Positions 1 through 7,627 of a stretch of DNA of 18,446 nt are shown piece by piece. The notes below the pieces were generated by a model. The model ran no database searches. It worked only from the letters and a program-made list of their open reading frames with translations, and had not been told where the DNA came from. The position numbers and the translations under genes were made by a program. The number at the start of each line of letters is the position of its first letter. Position 1 is the stretch's first letter. This DNA is from Cellulomonadaceae bacterium (lineage in GTDB: Bacteria; Actinomycetota; Actinomycetes; Actinomycetales; Cellulomonadaceae): NCBI GenBank assembly GCA_031283115.1, contig JAITCK010000215.1:1-18446 (forward strand). The letters run 5' to 3'.

Positions 1-1
1 G

Positions 2-604
2 GCGCGGGCCTTTGTGGCCACGCTGACGGCCATGCGGGGCAGCGTCTCGCCTATTCCCGCCTATGACGCGGTCTATGCGGCCCTGCGGCAGTCGACCGAG
101 TATGCCGTTGAGGCCTTTGCTTCCGACCTGCCAGGTTTTTTGGCGCGCTATCGGGCTGCGGAAGCGGAATCCCTGGCTACACCCCTGCTTTTCGATGGGG
201 CTGAAGATGTGCTGGCTACCGTCGTCGCTGCGGGTGGCCGAAACTTTCTTGTTTCCCACCGCGACAACCAGGTTCGTGACCTGCTGCGCATCGAAGGGAT
301 TGACCAGTATTTCACTGCCGTCGTCACCGCCGATGACGGTTTCGCCCGCAAACCCGACCCGGCCGCCTTCCTCCACCTCATCGCAGAATACGGGCTAGAC
401 CCGCGCCGCACAGTGGCTGTCGGCGACCGGCCCATCGACATTGAGGCAGGTATTGCTGCAGGAGTCGACACGGTGTATTTCACCCTCGGGCCAAAAGATT
501 GCCCGGCAACCCGAACCATCACCACCCTGCGCGAACTGCTATCCATTGTTTCGGCGGGTGACGACGATGTTGTGGCTGGCTTTTTACCGCCGACGACCTT
601 CTGA
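2..604 (+). CDS. HAD-superfamily hydrolase, 5' end missing
   Basis: C-terminal part of a phosphoglycolate-phosphatase-like HAD hydrolase, a cytoplasmic phosphatase that uses an Asp nucleophile and Mg2+. The frame is open to the left edge, so the true start and motif I (DxDxT) lie outside the window. A GTG at 14 is in frame but would leave out the catalytic Asp. Counting from that GTG, motif II is the Ser of FLVSHRD (about 81), motif III the Lys of ARKPDP (about 113), and motif IV GDRPID (about 137-142), which supplies the acidic Mg2+ ligands. The region before motif II fits a helical type-1 cap. The substrate cannot be deduced. The gene ends 175 bases before yraN and no convincing terminator follows, so its link to the downstream operon is unclear. 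Confidence 0.85.
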   Translation, partial: ARAFVATLTAMRGSVSPIPAYDAVYAALRQSTEYAVEAFASDLPGFLARYRAAEAESLATPLLFDGAEDVLATVVAAGGRNFLVSHRDNQVRDLLRIEGIDQYFTAVVTADDGFARKPDPAAFLHLIAEYGLDPRRTVAVGDRPIDIEAGIAAGVDTVYFTLGPKDCPATRTITTLRELLSIVSAGDDDVVAGFLPPTTF

Positions 605-779
605 CAGTCTGGTGCTGAGAAAATCTTGGTGCACGCCGAAATATCGTGAATCGGCGGAAACTCTTGGCCTGAGACCTGCCCCCAGGCGGCCAGAGCAGGA
701 ACTTATCCACAGGAACAGGGTTGTTCACTTCCACTAAAGGCTTCGTTGTCGTGAAGGCTGGCAGGTGGAGGTGGTTGGC

Positions 780-1160
780 ATGACGTCAAACCAAGAAGTC
801 GGCAGAAACGGCGAAGAACTCGTCGCAGGCTTACTGACAGACCAGGGCTACTCGGTGCTCGCCCGCAACTGGCGGGGGACCGGCGGGGAGATAGACATTG
901 TCGCGCTCGACGGGCACACGCTGGTGGGCGTCGAAGTGAAAACCCGCACGTCCCTGCGGTTCGGGCACCCGGCAGAAGCGATAACAGCCCGCAAGGTTGC
1001 GCGGATGCGGCGGGTACTTGGCGAATGGCTGGCCCACAACCGGGCAGGATGCGGCGGGCTTTTTCGAGACATTCGCCTCGACGTCGTCGCCGTGACCATG
1101 CCTTGCAGCACCGACGAGCCAGCGCCAGCGCAGGTGGACGTCCTCAAAGGGGTGTCGTGA
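780..1160 (+). CDS. yraN: YraN family (UPF0102) putative endonuclease
   Basis: A 126-residue protein of the YraN/UPF0102 family, which has a PD-(D/E)xK nuclease fold and is commonly encoded beside comM and dprA. The exact biological role of the family is unsettled. The active-site pattern is visible: an early Glu (GEE, 11-13), Asp39 in GGEIDIV, and Glu52-Val-Lys54 in the VEVKTR segment. Length fits the family. I chose ATG 780 over an in-frame GTG at 765 because a purine-rich Shine-Dalgarno stretch (GGTGGAGGTGG, about 764-774) lies at the right distance before 780 and the family starts here. The stop codon shares one base with the ATG of comM, which suggests translational coupling. Confidence 0.88.
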   Translation: MTSNQEVGRNGEELVAGLLTDQGYSVLARNWRGTGGEIDIVALDGHTLVGVEVKTRTSLRFGHPAEAITARKVARMRRVLGEWLAHNRAGCGGLFRDIRLDVVAVTMPCSTDEPAPAQVDVLKGVS

Positions 1161-2773
1161 TGTCACTGGCCACAACAGCAGCCGTCGCCCTGGCCGGCTT
1201 GTCCGGGCATGTGGTGGAAGTCCAAGCCCAACTGGCCTTCTCCGTGCCCGGATTTTCCCTGGTGGGCCTGCCCGATACGGCCCTGCGCGAATCCAGCGAC
1301 CGGGTGCGGGCCGCCGTCCTATCCACCCGCCTACCCTGGCCCAACAAGAAAATCACCGTCAACCTATCGCCCGCCTCCCTTCCCAAGGCAGGGTCTGCCT
1401 TCGACGTGGCTATCGCCGTGGCCGTGCTCGCCGGGGAAGGGGTTATTCCTATCAACGATGGGGTGGTGACCTGCGGTGATGCTGGTGACAGTGGTGGTCA
1501 TGCTGGAAGCGGGAGTAGCGCTGTTGCTGGCTGGAAGGTTCGTCTGGACAGGGTGGCGCATGTCGGCGAACTCGGCCTGGATGGGAGGTTGCAGCCGGTT
1601 CGTGGTGTTTTGCCGATGGTAGTTGCGGCCGTTGCTGCCGGATACGCGGACGTCATCGTGCCGACGGCCAACGCCGACGAGGCCCGGCTAGTCCCCGGTG
1701 CCCGCGTCCGGTCGGCCAGCACGCTGGCCGACGTCATCGCCCTGCACGGCGGCGACCCGCCCCACCGGCCCGTTGTCGAACCAGCCCGCCTGCCCTGCAT
1801 GGCGGAACAGCCCCGCTTCCACGGTGACTTGGCCGACGTGCTGGGCCAGCAGGTTCCCCGCCTGGCCCTTGAAGTGGCGGCAGCCGGTGGCCACCACCTG
1901 ATGATGACCGGCCCACCCGGAGGAGGAAAATCTATGCTCGCTGCCCGTCTCCCAGGCATTTTGCCTGACCTGACCCCGCGTGAAGCGGTCGAGGTGACGG
2001 CCATACATTCTGTGGCAGGAGTTTTTGACCCGGCAGGTGGTCTCATCACCCGCCCGCCCTTCGAAGACCCCCACCACACGGCCACGCCCGCCGCCATCGT
2101 CGGCGGAGGCACAGGAATCCCCAGGCCAGGCGCTGCCTCGCGGGCCCATCATGGGGTTCTGCTGCTGGATGAAGCCCCGGAATTCTCGCCCCGCGTGCTC
2201 GACACCTTGCGTCAGCCTTTGGAGCAGGGCGAGTTGGTGATTCAGCGGGCAGGGGGCACGGCCCGGTTCCCGGCCAGATTCCAGCTGGTGCTCACCGCCA
2301 ACCCCTGCCCTTGCGGCATGGCATCCGGCAAGGGTCTGCACTGCACCTGCACGCCAACGGCCCGCCGTCGCTACATGTCCCGCCTGTCCGGCCCTCTACT
2401 CGACCGGGTGGACATTCAGGTGGAGGTCGAGGCGGTGGGCAGGGCCGGAATGTCTAGCAAGCGCGGAGAATCGACGGCTGCCGTCGCCGAGCGCGTGGTT
2501 GTCGCCCGCCAGGCTGCCCGCAAACGCCTGGACGGAACCCCGTGGACCTACAACGGTCAAGTGTCCGGCCCCTGGCTGCGGCAGCGAGTCCGCCACCGGT
2601 GGCAGGCCTTCGCTGAGGTAGACCGCGGGTTGGACGCCGGAACCCTCTCACTGCGTGGCGCTGACCGCGTGCTGCGCATCGCCTACACGGTGGCCGACCT
2701 GGCGGGCCGCCCGGATCCCAGCCCCGCCGATGTGGGCCTGGCCATGATGCTACGAACAGGAAGAATGACATGA
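1160..2773 (+). CDS. comM: ComM/YifB family AAA+ ATPase (Mg-chelatase-like)
   Basis: A 537-residue cytoplasmic AAA+ protein of the ComM/YifB family. ComM is a hexameric branch-migration helicase that helps integrate transforming DNA. Domains in order: an N-terminal Lon-protease-like (ChlI-type) domain (1-195), an AAA+ Mg-chelatase core (about 215-410) with Walker A GPPGGGKS (251-258) and Walker B LLLDE (334-338), a sensor TANP (379-382), a conserved four-cysteine cluster (Cys383, 385, 395, 397), and a C-terminal Mg_chelatase_C domain (about 440-535). A Gly/Ser-rich stretch at 106-122 looks like an inserted loop. The frame extends upstream of 1160 but that part overlaps yraN; ATG 1160 gives the normal N-terminus (MSLATT). 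The stop overlaps the dprA start by 4 bases. Confidence 0.95.
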   Translation: MSLATTAAVALAGLSGHVVEVQAQLAFSVPGFSLVGLPDTALRESSDRVRAAVLSTRLPWPNKKITVNLSPASLPKAGSAFDVAIAVAVLAGEGVIPINDGVVTCGDAGDSGGHAGSGSSAVAGWKVRLDRVAHVGELGLDGRLQPVRGVLPMVVAAVAAGYADVIVPTANADEARLVPGARVRSASTLADVIALHGGDPPHRPVVEPARLPCMAEQPRFHGDLADVLGQQVPRLALEVAAAGGHHLMMTGPPGGGKSMLAARLPGILPDLTPREAVEVTAIHSVAGVFDPAGGLITRPPFEDPHHTATPAAIVGGGTGIPRPGAASRAHHGVLLLDEAPEFSPRVLDTLRQPLEQGELVIQRAGGTARFPARFQLVLTANPCPCGMASGKGLHCTCTPTARRRYMSRLSGPLLDRVDIQVEVEAVGRAGMSSKRGESTAAVAERVVVARQAARKRLDGTPWTYNGQVSGPWLRQRVRHRWQAFAEVDRGLDAGTLSLRGADRVLRIAYTVADLAGRPDPSPADVGLAMMLRTGRMT

Positions 2774-4212
2774 CAACGATGGAATATGTGCCGCAAGTTC
2801 TTGACGTAGCAGGGCTGAGCGGCAGCACTGACAGGGCGTGTGATGCTGGTAAGGGGCGGGATGCTGTTACTGCGCCGCATGATGCTGCTCCTAGGCCGCG
2901 TGGCATTGGGGGCCTGCCGCGTTACACGGGGTACGCCTTTGACGTACACGACCCGCTCCTTGCCGCCGCCGCGTGGAGCGCCTTGGCTGAACCCGGTGAT
3001 GAGGTTGCCGGGGCATTGGTCGCCAACTTGGGGGCCAGCGAGGCTCTACGCTGGCTGGCTCAGGCGGTAGAACAGGAAGAACCGGTAGTGGGCGGCGGTA
3101 GGTGTGACGCAGCGGAGAGCCTGGCGGAAGGGTGCGCTACGGTAACCGGACTGCCGGATGGGCAGGCGGTGAACCCCGCAGACGACAGCGCCCAGGCACC
3201 CCTCGCTGCAGCCCACCTTGCCAGGGGAGTGGAGCGGTGGGCGCCACGCCTGCCCGGCCTAGACCCCATCGTTGACCTAGAAGCGGTGGCACGCTGTGGC
3301 GGCCTCCTAATCACCCCCGATGACCCGCGCTGGCCTGCACGATTACGCGATTTAGGCGCGGCGGCACCCTTCGCCTTGTGGGTGCGCGGGAACGGCGACC
3401 TTGACGCCCTGTGTCGCAGATCGGTGTCCATCGTCGGGTCGCGGGCCTCGACAGCCTACGGCGAACACGTCACCGCCCTGCTGGCTGCCGGGGTTGCCGA
3501 GCGAGGTTTCACGGTGGTGTCGGGTGGCGCCTACGGTGTGGACGCGACCGCCCACCGGGCTTGTATTGGCGCGGAAGGGGAAACCGTTGCCGTCATGGCT
3601 GGGGGAGTGGATCGGTTTTACCCGCCCGGCAATCACGCCCTGCTGCGGCGGGTGATTGACTGTGGCGCGGTGGTGTCGGAATCGCCGCCGGGAGCGGTCG
3701 CCTATAAGGCGCGCTTCCTGTCCCGCAACCGGCTGATCGCCGCCTTGACCTCGGCCACGGTTGTGGTTGAGGCGGCATGGCGGTCGGGGGCATTGTCGAC
3801 AGCCCGTCACGCGGCAGGGCTGATGCGTCCGGTGGGTGCCGTTCCAGGCCCGGTCACGTCGATGGCGTCGGGTGGTTGCCACCAGTTGTTGCGTGACGGC
3901 ATTGCCACTTGCGTCACTGACGCCGCCGAGGTTGCCGAACTGGCGGGAACTTTTGGAGGGGACACCCTTTTTGACGCGGTGACGGACGTTGACGGGATGC
4001 CGGTGCTTGACAGCTGGAGCATGGAAGGGCTTGACCTGACGGTCCGCCGCATCTACGACACCATCCCCTTGCGAGGCTCCATCAGCGTGGCCACCATGAC
4101 CAAAAACGCTGGCTGTTCCCTGTCAGAAACTTTGGGCGCTCTAGGAATCCTCGAAGCCCGCACCCTAGTCACCCCCACCCCCCAAAACCGATGGAAGCGA
4201 ACTAAACGCTAA
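2770..4212 (+). CDS. dprA: DNA-processing protein DprA (Smf)
   Basis: DprA binds incoming single-stranded DNA and loads RecA onto it during transformation; it is also common in non-competent bacteria. The protein has 480 residues, longer than most homologues. A helical N-terminal part lies at about 55-100, followed by a low-conservation insertion (about 101-155) and a Rossmann-like core starting at PRWPARL (186-192). Core motifs are SIVGSRAS (220-227), SGGAYGVDATAH (251-262), GGVDRFYPPGN (278-288), SESPPG (303-308) and LSRNRLIAAL (317-326). A winged-helix DML1-like domain closes the protein (about 420-475). The ATG overlaps the comM stop as ATGA and has AGGAAG about 7 bases upstream. ATG 2779 is a less likely alternative. 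Confidence 0.95.
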   Translation: MTTMEYVPQVLDVAGLSGSTDRACDAGKGRDAVTAPHDAAPRPRGIGGLPRYTGYAFDVHDPLLAAAAWSALAEPGDEVAGALVANLGASEALRWLAQAVEQEEPVVGGGRCDAAESLAEGCATVTGLPDGQAVNPADDSAQAPLAAAHLARGVERWAPRLPGLDPIVDLEAVARCGGLLITPDDPRWPARLRDLGAAAPFALWVRGNGDLDALCRRSVSIVGSRASTAYGEHVTALLAAGVAERGFTVVSGGAYGVDATAHRACIGAEGETVAVMAGGVDRFYPPGNHALLRRVIDCGAVVSESPPGAVAYKARFLSRNRLIAALTSATVVVEAAWRSGALSTARHAAGLMRPVGAVPGPVTSMASGGCHQLLRDGIATCVTDAAEVAELAGTFGGDTLFDAVTDVDGMPVLDSWSMEGLDLTVRRIYDTIPLRGSISVATMTKNAGCSLSETLGALGILEARTLVTPTPQNRWKRTKR

Positions 4213-4222
4213 AACTAACAAC

Positions 4223-4271
4223 AGTGTAAAGACCGTCTTGACAACATCGAGTGTAAAGGATAAGTTGACAC
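4223..4271 (+). repeat. Two tandem operator-like dyads before the toxin-like gene
   Basis: Two 21-base units, 4223-4243 and 4250-4270, share AGTGTAAAG at the left and TTGACA at the right and differ in the 6 bases between. The period is 27 bases. Each unit is itself an imperfect inverted repeat: TGTAAA-N7-TTGACA. In the second copy the arms extend to GTGTAAA-N7-TTGACAC (6 of 7 complementary), and the copy ends on the base before the ATG at 4272. The copies overlap the -35, spacer and -10 of the predicted promoter. This is what an autoregulatory operator for the downstream gene pair would look like. Binding is inferred. Confidence 0.6.
4238..4266 (+). promoter_or_regulatory. Predicted promoter of the toxin-antitoxin-like pair (and xerC)
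   Basis: A perfect -35 hexamer TTGACA (4238-4243) is followed after exactly 17 bases by TAAGTT (4261-4266), which fits the actinobacterial TANNNT -10 pattern. The expected transcription start would fall on or next to the ATG at 4272, so the mRNA may be leaderless. If the start lies further upstream, AAAGGA (4255-4260) could serve as the ribosome binding site, about 11 bases from the ATG. Confidence 0.45.
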
Positions 4272-4508
4272 ATGGAGGTTCAAGAAAGCGCCCGCAAGCA
4301 CGACGTGCCAGACGCGGACATTCTCCACGCATGGAATAACGCCGTGCGCGTGGGCGTGATCGAGTACGGTGGTGAAGATCGCATCTTCGTTATCGGCCCC
4401 GATCGCGGTGGCGCACTGCTAGAACTGGTTGCAGTACCAGCAGGCACACCAACTCGAATCATCCACGCTGATCGACTCCGCCCAAAACACTACGATTTGT
4501 TGAGGTGA
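4272..4508 (+). CDS. Small protein, possible BrnT/RelE-like toxin
   Basis: A 78-residue cytoplasmic protein with no signal peptide or membrane segment. The pattern KH-x-V (9-12), an Ala-rich helix ([13 protein letters not shown]), then [12 protein letters not shown] (36-47), ELVAVPAG and [11 protein letters not shown] (61-71) resembles the helix-strand-strand-strand layout of BrnT-type RelE-fold ribonuclease toxins, especially the R-I-I-x-A-R segment near the C-terminus. I treat the toxin assignment as tentative because no unique catalytic motif can be proven. Its context supports it: own promoter with tandem dyads, small size, and a second small gene with a helix-turn-helix starting 5 bases after its stop. 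Inserted between dprA and xerC. Confidence 0.6.
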   Translation: MEVQESARKHDVPDADILHAWNNAVRVGVIEYGGEDRIFVIGPDRGGALLELVAVPAGTPTRIIHADRLRPKHYDLLR

Positions 4509-4513
4509 TACTT

Positions 4514-4756
4514 ATGAGCACTGTTATTCGGGACGATGTTGACGCTTGGGTTGACAGCCTCGACCCAGCGAGCATTGACATGCGAGACGCAGTCCACTTC
4601 CGTCGCATCATCGCCGCACGTCAGGCTGTCGCCAATGCCGATGCTGAACTGCGTGCCGCCGTGGCTGCCGCCCGCGATGCGGGCGACTCCTGGGCCATTA
4701 TCGGCGCCGCCCTCGACACCAGCCGTCAAGCTGCCTTCCAACGCTTCGGCCGATGA
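4514..4756 (+). CDS. Small helix-turn-helix protein, possible antitoxin
   Basis: An 80-residue, mainly helical acidic/Ala-rich protein. Residues 57-79 ([20 protein letters not shown] and following) form a clear helix-turn-helix of the kind seen in many small actinobacterial DNA-binding proteins; the N-terminal half would be free to bind a partner. ATG 4514 is chosen over the upstream GTG 4505 because GAGGTGA (4502-4508), which overlaps the stop of the preceding gene, is a good ribosome binding site 5 bases before it. The pairing with the preceding small gene suggests an antitoxin that also represses the operon through the dyads at 4223-4271. The stop overlaps the xerC ATG by 4 bases. It could instead be an unrelated regulator. 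Confidence 0.6.
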   Translation: MSTVIRDDVDAWVDSLDPASIDMRDAVHFRRIIAARQAVANADAELRAAVAAARDAGDSWAIIGAALDTSRQAAFQRFGR

Positions 4757-5706
4757 GCGCCCCGTCTGTGGATGTGTCGGTGACGCTGCCTGGGGGGATG
4801 GGGCGGGCGGTGGACGGGTTTGAGGGGTATTTGACGGCACAGCGGGGCATGTCCGACCATACGCGGCGGGCCTACCTGGCCGATGTGACGGCCATGCTGC
4901 ATTACGCGCGGCGGCAGGGGGCGGAATCCTTAGCCCAGGTCAGTCCGGTCATGTTGCGTGGCTGGTTGGGGACGCAGGCGGACAGGGGATTGAGCAAGGC
5001 GACGCTGGCCCGGCGCAGCGCCTCCATTCGAGCTTTCTGGCGTTGGGTCACGCACACCGGCCTGGCCGTTGTTGACCCGTCGGCGCGGCTTGCCTCGCCC
5101 AAGGTTCCCCTTCACCTGCCTGACGTGCTCAGTGAGGGGGCGGCAGCCCGCCTGCTCGATACCGCCAGGGAGGCAGCCTTCGCCGCCCAGGGTGACGACC
5201 GTCCGCCCGCTTTGCGGGCGTGGGCGGCGGCGGAACTGCTGTATGGGGCGGGGATTCGTGTCAGCGAACTCATCGGTGCCGATGTTGACGACGTGGACAC
5301 GTCCGAGCGGCTTATCCGCGTGCTGGGCAAGGGGGCTAAAGAGCGGGTGGTGCCTTTTGGTCTGCCTGCCGCCCGCGCCATTGAGGCATGGTTGCGCGAG
5401 GGGAGGGGGGTGTTGGCCCGGTCTGACACCGGGCCTGCCCTGCTGATTGGGGCTCGGGGTGGACGGTGGACAACCCGCCGCGTCCGCGAGGCCATTCACG
5501 AACTGGCCGCCTTGGCCGGAGTGGACGACATCGCCCCCCACGCCCTCCGCCACTCAGCAGCCACACACCTGCTCGAAGGGGGTTCTGACTTGCGCACTGT
5601 CCAAGAAGTGTTGGGTCATTCCTCCCTGGCCACCACCCAGCGTTACACCCATGTTGATGCTGAGCGTCTCCGTGCCGTCTACGCCCAAGCCTTCCCCCGC
5701 GCCTGA
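4753..5706 (+). CDS. xerC: Tyrosine recombinase XerC
   Basis: A 317-residue site-specific tyrosine recombinase that acts with XerD at dif to resolve chromosome dimers. The N-terminal SAM-like core-binding domain covers about 20-108; the catalytic domain about 120-310. All six catalytic positions are visible: Arg169 (GAGIRVSEL), Lys193 ([11 protein letters not shown]), His263 and Arg266 ([11 protein letters not shown]), His289 ([10 protein letters not shown]) and nucleophile Tyr298 (RYTHVDA). The position next to dprA and the full-length two-domain layout support XerC, rather than a phage integrase. Translation is probably coupled to the preceding small HTH gene (ATGA overlap), so expression may depend on that cassette's promoter. 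Confidence 0.93.
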   Translation: MSAPSVDVSVTLPGGMGRAVDGFEGYLTAQRGMSDHTRRAYLADVTAMLHYARRQGAESLAQVSPVMLRGWLGTQADRGLSKATLARRSASIRAFWRWVTHTGLAVVDPSARLASPKVPLHLPDVLSEGAAARLLDTAREAAFAAQGDDRPPALRAWAAAELLYGAGIRVSELIGADVDDVDTSERLIRVLGKGAKERVVPFGLPAARAIEAWLREGRGVLARSDTGPALLIGARGGRWTTRRVREAIHELAALAGVDDIAPHALRHSAATHLLEGGSDLRTVQEVLGHSSLATTQRYTHVDAERLRAVYAQAFPRA

Positions 5707-5792
5707 CCGGAAGACGGTGGCAACCACAGCCCGACTCTTTTCGATGAGAGCCAAGGCAACACACCGTTAATCAGATAGACCCTGGTGAGACT

Positions 5793-5831
5793 GCCTGACT
5801 CGGTGAGCGAGTCCGGTCAGGCGCGGTTTTT
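5793..5831 (+). terminator. Probable intrinsic terminator after xerC
   Basis: Arms GCCTGAC (5793-5799) and GTCAGGC (5816-5822) pair perfectly, and inside them TCG/CGA continues the stem with a bulge; an alternative inner hairpin is ACTCG-gtgag-CGAGT (5798-5812). GCGG and a run of five T (5827-5831) follow on the + strand, so it works in the xerC direction. It overlaps the last codons of the convergent permease gene. No T run is present in the opposite direction. Confidence 0.65.
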
Positions 5832-6902
5832 GAAGTAGTGGAAGAGGTGTTTTTCGCGGGTTGTTGCGGTGGCGAGAAGGGCGCCTATGGGGGGTGTCAG
5901 GCATCCGGAGGCGATGATGCGTAGGGCGGCCAGGAATACGTCATGCCAGATGGCCAGGCCGGTTGCTCGGGTGTAGAAGGCGGCGATGGCGGTGAGGATT
6001 ATTGCGGCGGCTAGGGTCCAGGCGGTGGTTTGCAGGACGTAGACCCAGGCAAGGTGAGGTCGGGGGAGTCGGGCGTGCAGAGCCGCAGCGATTTCGAGGC
6101 GCCTAGTCGCCAGCGCGGCGTATCCGACAACAAGCCCGGCGACGGAAGCGGCTAGGGGCGCCCATCCGGTGGGACGGTGGTGGAGTTGGGTGGCAACGTC
6201 GAATGTTGCGCCCATGGACGCATTGAGTTGGCTAAGGCGGGGTTGGGTGTCTGCAGTGTCGATGCCGACGGCGTAGAGCAGGAGGGGGTTTGCGTCGCTG
6301 TCGACAGGCCAGATGGAGGTCAGGCATTGGACGAAGGTTCCGCTGGCGGGGACGGGTGCGAGGAGAGAGAAGCCGAGCAGGCGGTCGCGGCCGTCGTCGG
6401 GCCAGGAGAAGACGCCGGAGATGTCGATGTCTCCAGTTGCGGTGTTCAGAGTGGAGCCAGGGGTCAGACCGAGGGTGTCAGCCAAGTCTGCGGTGACCCA
6501 CATTCCGGGGGCGGTGCTGTCAGAGTCGGGATGGACGGGTGCGCTGGCGGTCAAGACGTCGAAGAGGCCGGGGGTGACGTCGTGAACGGTGATGGTGGTG
6601 GACGGCATGGCCAGGGCAGTGACCGGCTGACCAGGGCGGATCGCCCCGGCTGCCGCAATGATTGCAGTGTGTCCGATAGCGTCACAGCGCTGCCCATCAA
6701 CGCTGTGGGCGTCAAGAATATGTACGGCCCCGCCGCCGGTTTGGAAGGCGACGGCGTTGGCAAGTACATCGGTGATGGTGCGGGTGTCGGCGAGCATGGC
6801 GGCCCCGACGGCGGCAACGAGCGCGAGCGAAAAGATGAGCGCCCGTGATGTCCCGGTAACAAGGTCGCGCCAGGCTTCGGATAGCACAGAGCGAAATCTC
6901 AT
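5817..6902 (-). CDS. MacB/FtsX-type ABC transporter permease
   Basis: A 361-residue integral membrane protein with MacB topology: one N-terminal helix (about 21-38), a large extracytoplasmic domain (about 40-240) and three C-terminal helices (about 246-266, 284-308, 322-346). MacB-type permeases do not form a classical channel; with their ATPase they drive mechanotransmission through an outside adaptor, typically exporting peptides or lipids or releasing lipoproteins. The ATG overlaps the stop of the preceding ATPase gene by 4 bases, and the ATPase overlaps the adaptor gene in the same way, so the three belong to one complex. The stop lies inside the xerC terminator. The substrate is unknown; the 36-residue peptide upstream in the operon is a candidate. 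Confidence 0.78.
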   Translation of the reverse strand: MRFRSVLSEAWRDLVTGTSRALIFSLALVAAVGAAMLADTRTITDVLANAVAFQTGGGAVHILDAHSVDGQRCDAIGHTAIIAAAGAIRPGQPVTALAMPSTTITVHDVTPGLFDVLTASAPVHPDSDSTAPGMWVTADLADTLGLTPGSTLNTATGDIDISGVFSWPDDGRDRLLGFSLLAPVPASGTFVQCLTSIWPVDSDANPLLLYAVGIDTADTQPRLSQLNASMGATFDVATQLHHRPTGWAPLAASVAGLVVGYAALATRRLEIAAALHARLPRPHLAWVYVLQTTAWTLAAAIILTAIAAFYTRATGLAIWHDVFLAALRIIASGCLTPPIGALLATATTREKHLFHYFKNRA

Positions 6903-7627
6903 GGTGTCACCCGCCGGGAGGGTGACGGTGGTTCAACAGATTCGGGCGATGACGCTGGGGCTGTCGTGAGGGCTGTTTCTGGCGCAGTCTGGAAGTCGGC
7001 GAGGTCAATAACGCGAGTGCAGGCGTCGCGGGTATGGGCGTCGTGGGTGGCTATGACGACGATGGCTTGGTCTTGGGCAGATTCGGCCAGCACGGCGTTG
7101 ACTGTTGTTGCTGTCGCTAAATCTAGTTGGGCGGTGGGCTCGTCCACGAGCAGAAGGTCAGAGCCTGTGGCGACGGCACGGGCCAGCATGAGGCGTTGGG
7201 CTTCACCGCCGGATAGGGCACGAAATTGTCGGTCAGAGACGTTGGCCAGAGAGAAGCGGGCAAGAACCTGGCGGGCTCGTCCTTCGGCATCTCGGCGGGC
7301 ATATCCCTGACCAAGGAGGGGCAGCACCACATGGTCAAGTGCGGTGCGGCGGGCCACGCCGTGCGGGTTTTGGAATACCCAGCCGGTGTGTTGGATGCCC
7401 TGACGGTCGACGGTGCCGCAAGCCGGGTCAACCCAGCCAGCGATGATGGAGAGGAGGGTGGATTTTCCTGAGCCGGATGGGCCGACCAAGCCCACGACTT
7501 CACCGGGGTGCAGCACCGCATTGAGGCCAGCAAAGAGCATGTGGGTGCCGGGGAAGCGGTGTCCGAGCCCGGTCAGGCGCACGGCAGTATCGGTCGCTTG
7601 AGGGCCGAGTGTGGCGGGCCGCATCAT
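6899..7627 (-). CDS. ABC transporter ATPase, MacB/LolD type
   Basis: A 242-residue ABC ATPase. Motifs: Walker A GPSGSGKST (49-57), Q-loop VFQNP with Gln86, signature LSGGEAQRL (138-146), Walker B DLLLVDEP (157-164) and switch His195 in ATHD. The compact single-domain form and the LSGGEAQR signature fit the MacB/LolD/FtsE group, which agrees with the downstream MacB-type permease. The tail after about 212 is Pro/Ser/Thr-rich and probably disordered. Two start codons are adjacent (ATG 7627 and ATG 7624); the first overlaps the stop of the adaptor gene (ATGA), so translation is likely coupled. Confidence 0.92.
   Translation of the reverse strand: MMRPATLGPQATDTAVRLTGLGHRFPGTHMLFAGLNAVLHPGEVVGLVGPSGSGKSTLLSIIAGWVDPACGTVDRQGIQHTGWVFQNPHGVARRTALDHVVLPLLGQGYARRDAEGRARQVLARFSLANVSDRQFRALSGGEAQRLMLARAVATGSDLLLVDEPTAQLDLATATTVNAVLAESAQDQAIVVIATHDAHTRDACTRVIDLADFQTAPETALTTAPASSPESVEPPSPSRRVTP

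Noticed and set aside
665..692. Nested inverted repeats TGGCC/GGCCA and GCCTG/CAGGC after the HAD gene
   Set aside because: The arms are short, the two pairings are not cleanly nested without a gap, and no T run follows, so I do not call a terminator.
1025..1159. Upstream extension of the comM frame
   Set aside because: It overlaps yraN and is Arg-rich nonsense; the family N-terminus begins at ATG 1160.
4930..5553. Open frame on the - strand inside xerC
   Set aside because: It is fully antisense to the catalytic xerC gene and shows no family features.
4753..5706. Reading xerC plus the adjacent small genes as a prophage or integron
   Set aside because: The recombinase has the position and full domain layout of the housekeeping XerC, and no phage genes, attachment-site repeats or tRNA lie nearby.
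6177..6848. Long open frame on the + strand, 223 codons
   Set aside because: It lies opposite the MacB-type permease gene, has low-complexity Gly/Asp/Val-rich content and no family pattern; it is an artefact of high G+C codon bias.
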